47,898 bases of DNA, taken from positions 1-47,898 of the forward strand of contig CALDUE010000017.1 of assembly GCA_937923485.1 (NCBI GenBank). The letters are read 5' to 3'. A program made the translations under genes and the position numbers. Numbering within the stretch: position 1 is the stretch's first letter; the number at the start of each line of letters is the position of its first letter. The notes beneath the pieces are model-generated. The model made no database searches. It worked only from the letters and a program-made list of their open reading frames with translations, and had not been told where the DNA came from. This DNA is from an uncultured Saprospiraceae bacterium. GTDB lineage: Bacteria > Bacteroidota > Bacteroidia > Chitinophagales > Saprospiraceae. Below are positions 15,718 to 23,691 of this stretch, piece by piece.

Positions 15718-16269
15718 TTATGCCTCCGATTCCGCCGGCTTAGACAAGTCTACACTAGCAGTAGCGTATAAGGCTTGCAGCTTACGGCGAGCAAAGAAAA
15801 TTCTACTCTTAATGGTACCAAGGGGACTACCGAGCTTCTGAGAAATCTCTTCGTACTTATAACCTTGGTATGCCATCCAGAAAGGGATACGAAGATCATC
15901 TGGCAACTTGTTGACCATGGTCAAAAGTTCCTTATAACTAGCGTCGCTTTCACCCGCATTTGGATTATTTACTTGGCCAGAATCAATAAAGTAGTTGTTA
16001 GGCGTCTGATCGAGAAGCGTGTTACGACGCATCTTCTTACGGTAATTGTTGATGAACAAATTACGCATGATCGTTACAGCCCAAGCTTTAAAGTTTGTGC
16101 CTTGTCTAAACTTCTCAGCGTTACTGATGACCTTATATACAGTATCCTGATATAAATCGTGTGCATCAGCCTCACTTTGAGTCAAAGCCATGCTAAACGC
16201 ACGAAGACTGGGACTAATTTCTTCAAATTGATTGAAAACGTTGGCTTGAAGGGCAAGAGAAGGGGTCAT
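15718..16269 (-). CDS. RNA polymerase ECF-type sigma factor
   Basis: Sigma-70 family group 4 factor of 183 residues. Region 2 lies at about residues 25-90, with SEADAHDLYQDTVYKVISNAEKF and FKAWAVTIMRNLFINNYRKK. Region 4 (about 125-175) contains the helix-turn-helix YKYEEISQKLGSPLGTIKSRIFFARRKLQ. The ATG at 16269 (MTPSLALQANVF) fits the family; the frame is open 31 codons upstream with no family likeness. No anti-sigma gene is adjacent, and the 5' neighbour is a divergent XRE regulator. A perfect GTAAAT-TCT-ATTTAC inverted repeat lies about 20 bases before the start. The regulon is unknown. Confidence 0.9.
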   Translation of the reverse strand: MTPSLALQANVFNQFEEISPSLRAFSMALTQSEADAHDLYQDTVYKVISNAEKFRQGTNFKAWAVTIMRNLFINNYRKKMRRNTLLDQTPNNYFIDSGQVNNPNAGESDASYKELLTMVNKLPDDLRIPFWMAYQGYKYEEISQKLGSPLGTIKSRIFFARRKLQALYATASVDLSKPAESEA

Positions 16270-16293
16270 GATGTTACTTTTTAGTGGGAGAAT

Positions 16294-16308
16294 GTAAATT
16301 CTATTTAC
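16294..16308. promoter_or_regulatory. Inverted repeat GTAAAT-TCT-ATTTAC before the sigma factor gene
   Basis: A perfect 6-bp inverted repeat, separated by three bases, directly upstream of the ECF sigma start. It is AT-rich and in promoter position, so it may be an operator; no regulator is assigned. Confidence 0.35.
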
Positions 16309-16483
16309 AAATATAACCCATTTTGAACAAAAAAACACCCATTTGCGTGCATTTTCTTGCATAAATGCGGTACATGTGTGTGATGTCAGCCAGAAAACAA
16401 TTGTTCAATGCGGTAAAGATGTAATTTTAATTACCCAAAACTAACCGCCCTACCAAGACGTATAGTATATGAACACGTCGAGT

Positions 16484-16497
16484 CAAACACGTGTTTG
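16484..16497. promoter_or_regulatory. 14-bp palindrome CAAACACGTGTTTG before the XRE gene
   Basis: A perfect uninterrupted palindrome 27 bp upstream of the XRE regulator ATG. The position suits autoregulation by the XRE protein, which is an inference from location only. Confidence 0.5.
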
Positions 16498-16524
16498 GTC
16501 GATAACTAGCCCACATTACATCCA

Positions 16525-17031
16525 ATGGAACGCGTCATCACGGTCACCGAAACTCACGCTTTATCTAGCAACATGCGTCACATGCGCAAGCGCCTTGGTA
16601 TTAGCCAAGAGGATTTAGCCAGTCGTGTTGGATTGAACAGGGGGAATATTGCGAGCTATGAAAAAGGTACAGCCGAACCTAAGCTATGTAACCTACTCAA
16701 GTTCTCTCAGCTTTTTGGAGTTTCGATTCACGACCTTACAAAAAGAGACCTCAGCTGCGATTGTACCTACAAGACAGCTTACACCAATTATTTGCGTCTC
16801 AACAGCGAAGAAGCTGCTGCACTGGCTGATTTTAATTCTCAGGCGGAAGAGTTTGGAGACGTGTTTCAAGGAATCACGAAGTACTACGATTTCTCAAAAA
16901 AATCTGAAGATGCTGTACCTGACGCACGTGTGTTAGAAGGCCAGTTTGGACAACTTCAGCATTTAACGCAAGAGGTCCTGCGAGCGCATGCACAGTTGCT
17001 CGACTTTGTGAAGTGCAGGCTCAAGGAGTAG
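16525..17031 (+). CDS. XRE family transcriptional regulator
   Basis: DNA-binding regulator of 168 residues. Residues about 14-70 form a Cro/C1-type helix-turn-helix (NMRHMRKRLGISQEDLASRV, then NRGNIASYEKGTAEPKL). The C-terminal hundred residues are helical and charged, possibly for dimerisation. They include a Cys pair in LSCDCTY and no known sensor domain. Target genes are unknown. The nearby HtrA protease gene begins 127 bases downstream on the same strand but has its own inverted-repeat promoter region. A perfect palindrome 27 bp before the start suggests autoregulation. Confidence 0.88.
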   Translation: MERVITVTETHALSSNMRHMRKRLGISQEDLASRVGLNRGNIASYEKGTAEPKLCNLLKFSQLFGVSIHDLTKRDLSCDCTYKTAYTNYLRLNSEEAAALADFNSQAEEFGDVFQGITKYYDFSKKSEDAVPDARVLEGQFGQLQHLTQEVLRAHAQLLDFVKCRLKE

Positions 17032-17110
17032 CCAGGTTCAAATTTTTTAATTTTTCTTAACGTTCGACAGCCAACAGGTTGAAGGGCTCGCCCGTTGTTA
17101 TAAAAGTCTT

Positions 17111-17134
17111 ACTAGTGTCGGCCTAGACACTTCT
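17111..17134. promoter_or_regulatory. Candidate operator ACTAGTGT-N8-ACACT before htrA
   Basis: ACTAGTGT, eight bases, then ACACTTCT; within it AGTGTC-GGCCTA-GACACT is a perfect 6-bp inverted repeat. The left half and spacing match the perfect repeat at 5798-5821 between kdsD and recQ. It ends 23 bp before the start codon. Confidence 0.45.
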
Positions 17135-17157
17135 CTTTAACTCTGAATACACAACAC

Positions 17158-18693
17158 ATGACTCGTTACGGAAGTATAATCTTCGCCTCAGTGCTAAGCT
17201 GTCTTTTGACCCTTGGCGTCCTCTGGTCTTTCGGTTTTGGCGAAAGCGCTACGAATACCTATCGCATTGAGCATCACGACGCGGTAGCTGCAACCGACGC
17301 CAATTTCGCTCCCAACACCAATAACAATAACAACGCTAGCAGCAATGTAGCATTCGACTTCACCTTTGCTGCCGACAAGGTGGCTCCTGCGGTGGTTCAT
17401 ATTCGCAATACCATGGAATCGCGCCGTGGTGGCCAAGGTGGCTTTGGATCTCAGGAAGATTTTTTCCGCCAATTCTTCGGAGATCCTGGAGCAGGAGGTC
17501 AGCGCCAAGCGCCCCAGCCAAGTGTAGGTTCAGGATCAGGTGTTCTTATTTCTGCTGACGGGTATATCGTCACCAACAATCACGTGATCGACAACAGCAT
17601 TGACCTCGAAGTTCGTGTTGGCGACAAGGACACCTACAAAGCAACACTTGTTGGTACCGACCCTACAACCGACATCGCCCTACTTAAAATAGAAGATGCA
17701 AAAGATCTTCCTTACGTAGAATTCGCTGACTCTGACCAAGTTAAAATTGGTCAGTGGATTGCAGCTGTTGGAAATCCCTTTGATCTAGAAACCACTGTAA
17801 CTGCTGGCATCGTCAGTGCTCTTGGAAGGAGTATCAATATTATTGGTCGCAATGGCGGTGGGCAAGGGCGTGATCGCACAGCTATCGAAAGCTTTATTCA
17901 AACAGATGCGGCTGTTAATCCAGGCAACTCAGGAGGAGCGCTTGTAAACACAGACGGTAAGCTCATTGGAATTAATACCGCAATCGCATCTCCAACTGGT
18001 GCGTTCGCAGGCTATTCTTTTGCTGTACCAAGTCGCTTGGTCCGTAAAGTGGCTGATGATCTCCGCGAATTTGGAACTGTTCAACGCGGCTTTATCGGTG
18101 CAAGTATTATCGAAGTGGACCAATCGTTTGCTAATGATCGCGGACTTGACATCAACTATGGTGTCTATGTCGATACGCTAGTTGGCAACAGTTCAGCAAA
18201 AGAAGCTGGCCTCAGAAAAGGTGACGTCATCGTAGAAATTGATGGCAATAAGGTCCGTACGAGTCCAGATTTGCTAGGGAATATCGGTCGCCACCGTCCA
18301 GGTGATGTAGTTCGTCTCACGTACATGCGCGGAGGAACGGAGCGCACCGCCGATGTTACCTTGAAGACTGCAGAAGGGACTACCAAAATTGGCCGAAAGC
18401 AGAGTTCTAAAGTATATGCAGCCTTGGGCATCGAACTAGATGAACTTGACGATGCAACTAAGAAGAAGCTTCGTATCGATGGAGGTGTCCGCGTTTCAAG
18501 TATCCGTAAGGGTCGCGTAGCTAGCCAAACGGACATGGCCGAAGGTTTCATTATCACTGAAGCTGGAGGACAATCGATCTCAAATATTGACGATTTCATG
18601 AAAGTTGTGGGTGCCACCAAAGGAATACTTGCCGTCAAGGGACGTTATGAGAATATGCCAGGGATGAAGATCTACGCATTCGAGGCAGGCTAA
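17158..18693 (+). CDS. HtrA/DegP-type periplasmic serine protease
   Basis: Envelope quality-control protease/chaperone of the Do (HtrA) family. An N-terminal membrane anchor or signal (residues about 4-26) and an Asn-rich linker come before a trypsin-fold domain. The catalytic triad is H142 in TNNHVIDN, D172 in TDIALL and S258 in GNSGGAL. Two PDZ domains follow (about 295-390 and 410-505). The length of 511 residues matches Bacteroidota Do proteases. The start is the ATG at 17158. A GTTTT-GNRA hairpin falls in the anchor-to-linker boundary (17234, SFGFGESA), a weakly constrained place. The upstream inverted repeat suggests specific regulation. Confidence 0.95.
   Translation: MTRYGSIIFASVLSCLLTLGVLWSFGFGESATNTYRIEHHDAVAATDANFAPNTNNNNNASSNVAFDFTFAADKVAPAVVHIRNTMESRRGGQGGFGSQEDFFRQFFGDPGAGGQRQAPQPSVGSGSGVLISADGYIVTNNHVIDNSIDLEVRVGDKDTYKATLVGTDPTTDIALLKIEDAKDLPYVEFADSDQVKIGQWIAAVGNPFDLETTVTAGIVSALGRSINIIGRNGGGQGRDRTAIESFIQTDAAVNPGNSGGALVNTDGKLIGINTAIASPTGAFAGYSFAVPSRLVRKVADDLREFGTVQRGFIGASIIEVDQSFANDRGLDINYGVYVDTLVGNSSAKEAGLRKGDVIVEIDGNKVRTSPDLLGNIGRHRPGDVVRLTYMRGGTERTADVTLKTAEGTTKIGRKQSSKVYAALGIELDELDDATKKKLRIDGGVRVSSIRKGRVASQTDMAEGFIITEAGGQSISNIDDFMKVVGATKGILAVKGRYENMPGMKIYAFEAG
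17234..17248 (+). repeat. GTTTT-GNRA hairpin copy, GGC/GCG stem
   Basis: GTTTT-GGC-GAAA-GCG, outer pair mismatched. Sense in htrA, reading GFGES at the end of the membrane anchor. Confidence 0.8.
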
Positions 18694-18739
18694 AGCATTA
18701 GTCCACGTAATTCTTACGAGGACGTTCTCAGCAGAGTGA

Positions 18740-18754
18740 GGCTTTCGCCAAAAC
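18740..18754 (-). repeat. GTTTT-GNRA hairpin copy, intergenic
   Basis: GTTTT-GGC-GAAA-GCC, fully paired. This is the only clear copy outside a gene, 47 bases after the htrA stop. Confidence 0.85.
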
Positions 18755-18823
18755 GAAAAAGCACACACAGTGCCCCCCAATTAGGGTCTTAAAGCCAGAA
18801 GCTTACTCCCAAAGACCTCATAG

Positions 18824-18853
18824 CCCGGCTGCCGAAAGGCGGTCGGGTTTTTT
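18824..18853 (+). terminator. Intrinsic terminator after htrA, GAAA tetraloop
   Basis: A 10-bp stem with two G-T wobbles and no mismatch (arms 18824-18833 and 18838-18847), closed by a GAAA loop and followed by six T. It is a textbook rho-independent terminator for the htrA transcript. Confidence 0.9.
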
Positions 18854-18985
18854 GTTGCACCTACACCTGAGCGAAGCTCTGACTGAGTGAAGGTTCGGCA
18901 ATCCCTTTTAAAGCTTAGCTTCAAACGGGATTAGTGGTAGGTTCATCAGGATTCTTACGTGCTTCGCATTTATAGAATCCTGGCT

Positions 18986-20500
18986 CTAGGTTCTGGGTTG
19001 TACCCTTACTTGCTCGTCAGCTCCAACACTTAGCATCCATAGGCCGATGAAGGTGAGTAGGCCATTTAAGGCGAGTAGCAAAAAGCCGAATTGAAATCCA
19101 CCCAACCAGGCCACTGAATTTTTATCAATCAGCCAAGTAAGTAGAGGAGCAATAACACAAACGACTGGCACCAACTTATCTCTGAGCGGTCGGCGATTAC
19201 TCAACCCAAAGGCGAAGAGACCTAGTAACGGACCATAGGTCAAGCCAGCTATTCGAAAGAGAGAATTGATTACACTTTCGTCGCTGAGTGCATAGAAAAT
19301 AAGGATCACGATAAATAGCACCACGGCAAATCCAATATGCACGACGTTACGTGCCTTGCTCTGCTCACTTTTCTTCAAGCCATCTTTTCGATCGAAGCCT
19401 AGAAAATCAACGCAAAAACTTGTCGTCAAACTCGTCAAGGCGCTATCTGCACTAGAATATGCAGCGGCAATCAATCCAATCACAAAGGTGATTCCAGCCG
19501 CGGGTGGTAAGTGCTTTATCGCCATGGTAGGGAAAATCTGATCAGCACTACCAGGTATGTCCATGTGGTTCACGTGCATACAGCTATAAAGCAGTATTCC
19601 AAGCGTCAGAAAGATGAGATTTATTGGTACGAGCAAAAGAGAAAGACTGAACATGTTTTTCTGCGCTTCTCCCAAAGATTTACACGTCAGGTTTTTCTGC
19701 ATCATGTCTTGATCGAGGCCTGTCATTACAATGGTGATCAAGGCACCTGAGAAAAATTGCTTCCAAAAATTGTTCGGGTCGGCCCACCCTCCTCCAAAAA
19801 AGAACATTTGATCTAGCCCGCTCTCACTCACCAACCTAGGCATCGAAAGCAGGTCACCTCCTAAGTTTGAAGTAAGCGCGGAGAGCGAAACAATCACCGC
19901 AGCAAGCATCGCAAAGGTTTGTAAGGTATCCGTATAGACCACCGTGCGCATACCGCCTTTAAACGTATAGAGATAGATCAAAAGAAGTGTGGTCGCAACC
20001 GTTCCCCATATCGGAAAGCCTAGTGGACCAAGCACAAAAAGATCAAGGACGATCGCTACTAGATAGAGACGAAAGCTCGCTCCGATAATTCTAGATAGTT
20101 GAAAGAATGCAGCGCCTGTGAGGTAACTACTATGCCCGAAACGCTTAGCGAGGTACTCGTATATGCTCGTCAACCCAAGACGATAGTACAGAGGCAGCAA
20201 AACCGTTGCGATAAAAGCATAACCGAGCAGATAGCCGAAGACCACTTGCATGTAGGAAAGCTGCTGGTTGAGACCGCCTGCTCCTACAACTCCTGGAATA
20301 CTAACAAAGGTCACTCCAGAGAGGCTCGCTCCGATCATGCCCCAAGCGACGAGATACCAAGGAGAAGACTTTCCAGCCTTGAAAAAAGTATCGTTGTCTC
20401 CTTTTCCCGCGGTAAGAAAACTGATTCCAACAAGCACAGCAAAATAGCCAAGTACAATCGTAAGAAGCAGTCCTGGAGAAATCAATGAATGTCCATCCAT
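18986..20500 (-). CDS. Sodium:solute symporter family protein
   Basis: Sodium-coupled transporter of the SSS family (sugar/proline/pantothenate type); the substrate is not predictable. The 504-residue protein has about 13 hydrophobic helices. These include the family segment SLSGVTFVSIPGVVGAGGLNQ, then TSIYEYLAKRFG, the GLDQDMMQKNLTCKS loop and GLIAAAYSSADSALTSLTTS, where family members bind sodium. The ATG at 20500 (MDGHSLISPGLLLTI) is chosen; a TTG three codons upstream is also open. Bacteroidota carry many of these next to sugar or sialic-acid genes, but none is seen here. Confidence 0.92.
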   Translation of the reverse strand: MDGHSLISPGLLLTIVLGYFAVLVGISFLTAGKGDNDTFFKAGKSSPWYLVAWGMIGASLSGVTFVSIPGVVGAGGLNQQLSYMQVVFGYLLGYAFIATVLLPLYYRLGLTSIYEYLAKRFGHSSYLTGAAFFQLSRIIGASFRLYLVAIVLDLFVLGPLGFPIWGTVATTLLLIYLYTFKGGMRTVVYTDTLQTFAMLAAVIVSLSALTSNLGGDLLSMPRLVSESGLDQMFFFGGGWADPNNFWKQFFSGALITIVMTGLDQDMMQKNLTCKSLGEAQKNMFSLSLLLVPINLIFLTLGILLYSCMHVNHMDIPGSADQIFPTMAIKHLPPAAGITFVIGLIAAAYSSADSALTSLTTSFCVDFLGFDRKDGLKKSEQSKARNVVHIGFAVVLFIVILIFYALSDESVINSLFRIAGLTYGPLLGLFAFGLSNRRPLRDKLVPVVCVIAPLLTWLIDKNSVAWLGGFQFGFLLLALNGLLTFIGLWMLSVGADEQVRVQPRT

Positions 20501-20509
20501 GCGGGACAA

Positions 20510-20846
20510 GTTAGTTGAGCCACGAGCTTGTTGTCATAATCAGATCCGCCATCCGTACAAAGCACTGCAAAATAGGTCAATGATTGGGCTATTTCTTCTT
20601 CCTTCAATTTTGATAAAAACAACAATTTACATCATATGTGGCAAGTAATCATAGCGCTGAACAAGCATTCAAATATGTAAAAATAATTGCATGTGATTAT
20701 AATAAAAATTAACCAAAAAATCACATGTTCAGAACTTGACACCCCCTATATTAGACGAGGCTTTATTTTTATCAAGTTCATTTACAGCAAAATGTCGTAT
20801 CATTTTTGCTATAGCTACAGTTCAGCCCCCTACAGACACGTAAGGA
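20510..20846. other. AT-rich intergenic region upstream of beta-helix protein
   Basis: 337 bases between divergent genes, with no gene seen. It contains a 9-bp inverted repeat, CATGTGATT ... AATCACATG (20690-20698 and 20719-20727), with an A/T-only spacer. This may be an operator or hairpin in the promoter region of the T9SS protein. Base composition is clearly more AT-rich than the neighbouring genes. Confidence 0.5.
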
Positions 20847-23483
20847 ATGCAATTAACTAATTCAATTTCAGCTGTTTATAGCATATTTTTCGCTATAATA
20901 CTTGCTACAGGGTCGGCTACATCACAGGTAATTTACGTATCTGAAGGTGCAACTGGTGACGGTTCTTCATGGCAAAATGCCACTGGAGATTTACGTTCAG
21001 CTTTATCTTCTGCACAAGATGGAGACGAGCTTTGGGTAAGTGAAGGAACATACACGCCCACCTTATGCTCTCCCTGCTCGTTTGCTGATCGCGACATGAG
21101 GTTTGTTTTGCCGAAAGGCGTAAAGCTTATGGGTGGATTCTCAGGAACAGAAGTGACTGCCGAGGATCGGTTCATCAACGACCCAACATCTGTTGCTTTA
21201 GTAACTTTAAGTGGAGATATTAGTACTGGAGTGGATACCTCAAGAAGCTTTACGGTCTTGGAAGCTGTCGCTCCTACTACAGAAAATCGTATCGAGTTCA
21301 TAACTTTTGAGAGTGGCCTCGCCAACGATGAAACGCGCGGCAATTCTAGCAGAGGAGCTAGCGGAGCTTTGCTCTACATCACATCTTATGACACGCTGGA
21401 GCATATCGATCTGTCCTTAGATTATTGCACTTTCCTTGACGGTCAAGCCATAGGATATGGTGGGGCAATTTTTGTAGATGCCGACTCGCGTAAGAATTCT
21501 CAACTACAATTCAGCAACTGTGATTTTGGCTTGAATTCAGCAGAAACAGGGGGCGGAGCAATAACACTCACTGCAAATTCTGGAGGTTATGATAACTCAA
21601 CATTCTTCAACTGTAATTTCGATGCAAACGAAGCTGGCCAAGAAGGCGGTGGCGGAATCTTAATTCGAGCCGCTAATGGTGGCCGATCAGAAGCGCAATT
21701 TGATGGGGTTAACTTCTCTGGAAATCGTACAACAGATGGCGACGGTGGAGGTCTTCGACTCTACGGAAATAATGGATATTGCTCTCCCACGATCTCTAAC
21801 GCAACATTTGATGGAAACTTTGGTCACTTTGGAGGTGCGCTACAAATCGACGGAGGCTTTGGTGGAGTCTCAAGTCCAATTCTGACCAACTGCGAATTGT
21901 ATGAGAACGAATCTGGCAACGCAGGCGGAGCAATCTTCGCGAACGCCATTTTTGGTGGTACCTGCGACTTTGAAATTTATCAAAGTAAAATATACGCTAA
22001 CTACAGTGGGGAGTCCGGCGGAGCAATTCTCGTCAATGCGATAGAAGGATCGAGTCGTGCACATTACCGCGATGTGCAGTTCACTGATAACGAAGCCTTC
22101 TATTACGGGGGAGCTGTCTACAACTTAGGTAAAGGAGGTGTTTGCAGCCCGACCTTCATCAACTGTATCATCGCAAACAATAAAGGAGCGAGCGCTGGAG
22201 GCGTCTACTGCTTAGGCAGTGAAGGCGGCGAGAGTAGCCCGATCATTCTCAATTGCGTTTTCGAGGGTAATGAAGCGCTCGTCGGTGGCGGACTCTACAG
22301 CAATGGAAACGACTCAACAGGTACAGCCGAACCTTTCGTTGCCAATACAGTATTCCTCAACAACAGGGCTGACAATGGTCGGACCTTAAGAATCATTCAC
22401 GCAAAGCCGCGCTTGCTCAACTGCTACTTCGATGAAGTAGATTGCGCGAGTCTAAATTCAGGCTTTGGCGGGGAACCTATTTGCCTTGGCGGGAATCAAT
22501 ACAATACCGCAGATGTTTTTGATCGCACCAAAGAGCAGTACGCGTATCAAGCACTGATGAATGCTCCAATCTTGGATGCGGGAAACGATTCAATCCTAAT
22601 CGCACATCTCATCTTCAATGATCATGTGGGCGACGTGCGCTATCGAGGGACGGCCACCGATTTAGGCCCTAATGAGCGAAGCTCTGATCCGCTCTTATTA
22701 GAAATTAAGACAGACTCGTTGATGTACACGGCCTGCGAAGGTTCTGAAACAACGCTGAACGCTCAACTAAATCCACCCTATCCAACTGCAGAAATCACAT
22801 GGACCGTTGGTGGTATGATCGTAAATCAAGGTCAATCCTACACGATTCAATCCGTTGATCAATCGCAAACCATACAGATTGAGGCATCAGTCTCGGGCGA
22901 GACAAACACCATGGAAGTGACTGTAGTGGCTTTACCAGTTATACAGACCAGTTTGACAATCGATACATCCACGCTAACAGATAAACTTTGTATCGACTCT
23001 ATATATCAGATTTCAGCTACCTGTTTAGCGCCTGGGGCGGACTGCTCTGTGGTATGGTTTGATGAAGATGAAAATATTTTAGCTCAATCTGGTTCGCTAA
23101 GTCTCCAACCTGCGAACGTCGAAAATATTATGATTAGGGCCGAAGCGAGTTTTACGGGAGCATGTCTTGATGAAATATCGAAGGAGGAGACGCTTTCATT
23201 TGAAGTGGTCAACTGCGAGACATCAAGCACTCGTCAACCGATTAGTAATGAACCAATTATAGCTTACCCGAATCCTACACACGGCAATATTTCATTGCAA
23301 GGACTTCCTGAAAACAGCCGATTACCGCTCAAAATTTACAGTTCAACGGGTCAAATCGTTTATTCTGGCATAATGTCTGCTTCAGAAAGAACTGTCGATC
23401 TATCCCCACTTCCGCAGGGATTGTACTTCATCATTATTAATGATGAACAAACAATCTTTCGAGTTTTACTAGAAAAACTCTAG
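20847..23483 (+). CDS. Secreted right-handed beta-helix protein with T9SS sorting domain
   Basis: Probable cell-surface or released protein exported by Sec and then T9SS. A signal peptide (about 1-26, ending TGSATSQ) is followed by the stretch VIYVSEGATGDGSSWQNATG, a start typical of outer-membrane beta-helix proteins. About ten Gly-rich turns follow between residues 200 and 500 (GGAIFVDAD, GGAITLTAN, GGGLRLYG, GGALQIDG, GGAIFANA, GGAILVNA, GGAVYNLG, GGVYCLG, GGGLYSNG). An Ig-like region comes next (about 620-790) and a type A sorting domain ends the protein (AYPNPTHGNISLQGL ... LPQGLYFIIIND ... FRVLLEKL). Ligand or enzymatic activity is unknown; no polysaccharide-lyase catalytic residues are evident. 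Confidence 0.88.
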   Translation: MQLTNSISAVYSIFFAIILATGSATSQVIYVSEGATGDGSSWQNATGDLRSALSSAQDGDELWVSEGTYTPTLCSPCSFADRDMRFVLPKGVKLMGGFSGTEVTAEDRFINDPTSVALVTLSGDISTGVDTSRSFTVLEAVAPTTENRIEFITFESGLANDETRGNSSRGASGALLYITSYDTLEHIDLSLDYCTFLDGQAIGYGGAIFVDADSRKNSQLQFSNCDFGLNSAETGGGAITLTANSGGYDNSTFFNCNFDANEAGQEGGGGILIRAANGGRSEAQFDGVNFSGNRTTDGDGGGLRLYGNNGYCSPTISNATFDGNFGHFGGALQIDGGFGGVSSPILTNCELYENESGNAGGAIFANAIFGGTCDFEIYQSKIYANYSGESGGAILVNAIEGSSRAHYRDVQFTDNEAFYYGGAVYNLGKGGVCSPTFINCIIANNKGASAGGVYCLGSEGGESSPIILNCVFEGNEALVGGGLYSNGNDSTGTAEPFVANTVFLNNRADNGRTLRIIHAKPRLLNCYFDEVDCASLNSGFGGEPICLGGNQYNTADVFDRTKEQYAYQALMNAPILDAGNDSILIAHLIFNDHVGDVRYRGTATDLGPNERSSDPLLLEIKTDSLMYTACEGSETTLNAQLNPPYPTAEITWTVGGMIVNQGQSYTIQSVDQSQTIQIEASVSGETNTMEVTVVALPVIQTSLTIDTSTLTDKLCIDSIYQISATCLAPGADCSVVWFDEDENILAQSGSLSLQPANVENIMIRAEASFTGACLDEISKEETLSFEVVNCETSSTRQPISNEPIIAYPNPTHGNISLQGLPENSRLPLKIYSSTGQIVYSGIMSASERTVDLSPLPQGLYFIIINDEQTIFRVLLEKL
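21105..21119 (+). repeat. GTTTT-GNRA hairpin copy, GCC/GGC stem
   Basis: GTTTT-GCC-GAAA-GGC, fully paired. Sense in the beta-helix gene, reading FVLPKGV. Confidence 0.85.
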
Positions 23484-23492
23484 ATTGCGGTC

Positions 23493-23516
23493 AGATTGAC
23501 AAACCAACGTCAATCT
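23493..23516. repeat. 8-bp inverted repeat downstream of beta-helix gene
   Basis: AGATTGAC-N8-GTCAATCT, 10 bases after the stop of the beta-helix gene. It has no T-run, so it may be a weak terminator or mRNA 3' hairpin. Confidence 0.4.
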
Positions 23517-23691
23517 AGCATATCCTAAACCGCGTACGATCTATTTCGATCGACGCAATCCCAGAGAAAAATTGTTTGACGAATGCCTACCTAGGCGTTT
23601 GCGGCATCGTATTATCCTACCTGACATAGGAATGAATGCGACGCTGAGTCTCAATCAAGCAATTCTCGCTCTGTCTAATTAGGACGTCAGA

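Larger units (their letters stand above)
18694..18985. other. Convergent intergenic region packed with hairpins
   Basis: 292 bases between htrA and the symporter gene. It holds, in order: a GTTTT-GNRA hairpin (18740-18754), an intrinsic terminator with a GAAA loop (18824-18853), the mini-hairpin GAGC-GAA-GCTC (18869-18879), a 16-bp imperfect fold-back (18900-18932; 14 of 16 pairs) and a 9-bp inverted repeat (18947-18955 with 18974-18982). I see no gene. Confidence 0.7.

Noticed and set aside
15718-16269. A cognate anti-sigma gene for the first ECF sigma factor
   Set aside because: Neighbouring genes are convergent recG and a divergent XRE regulator; none has anti-sigma features.
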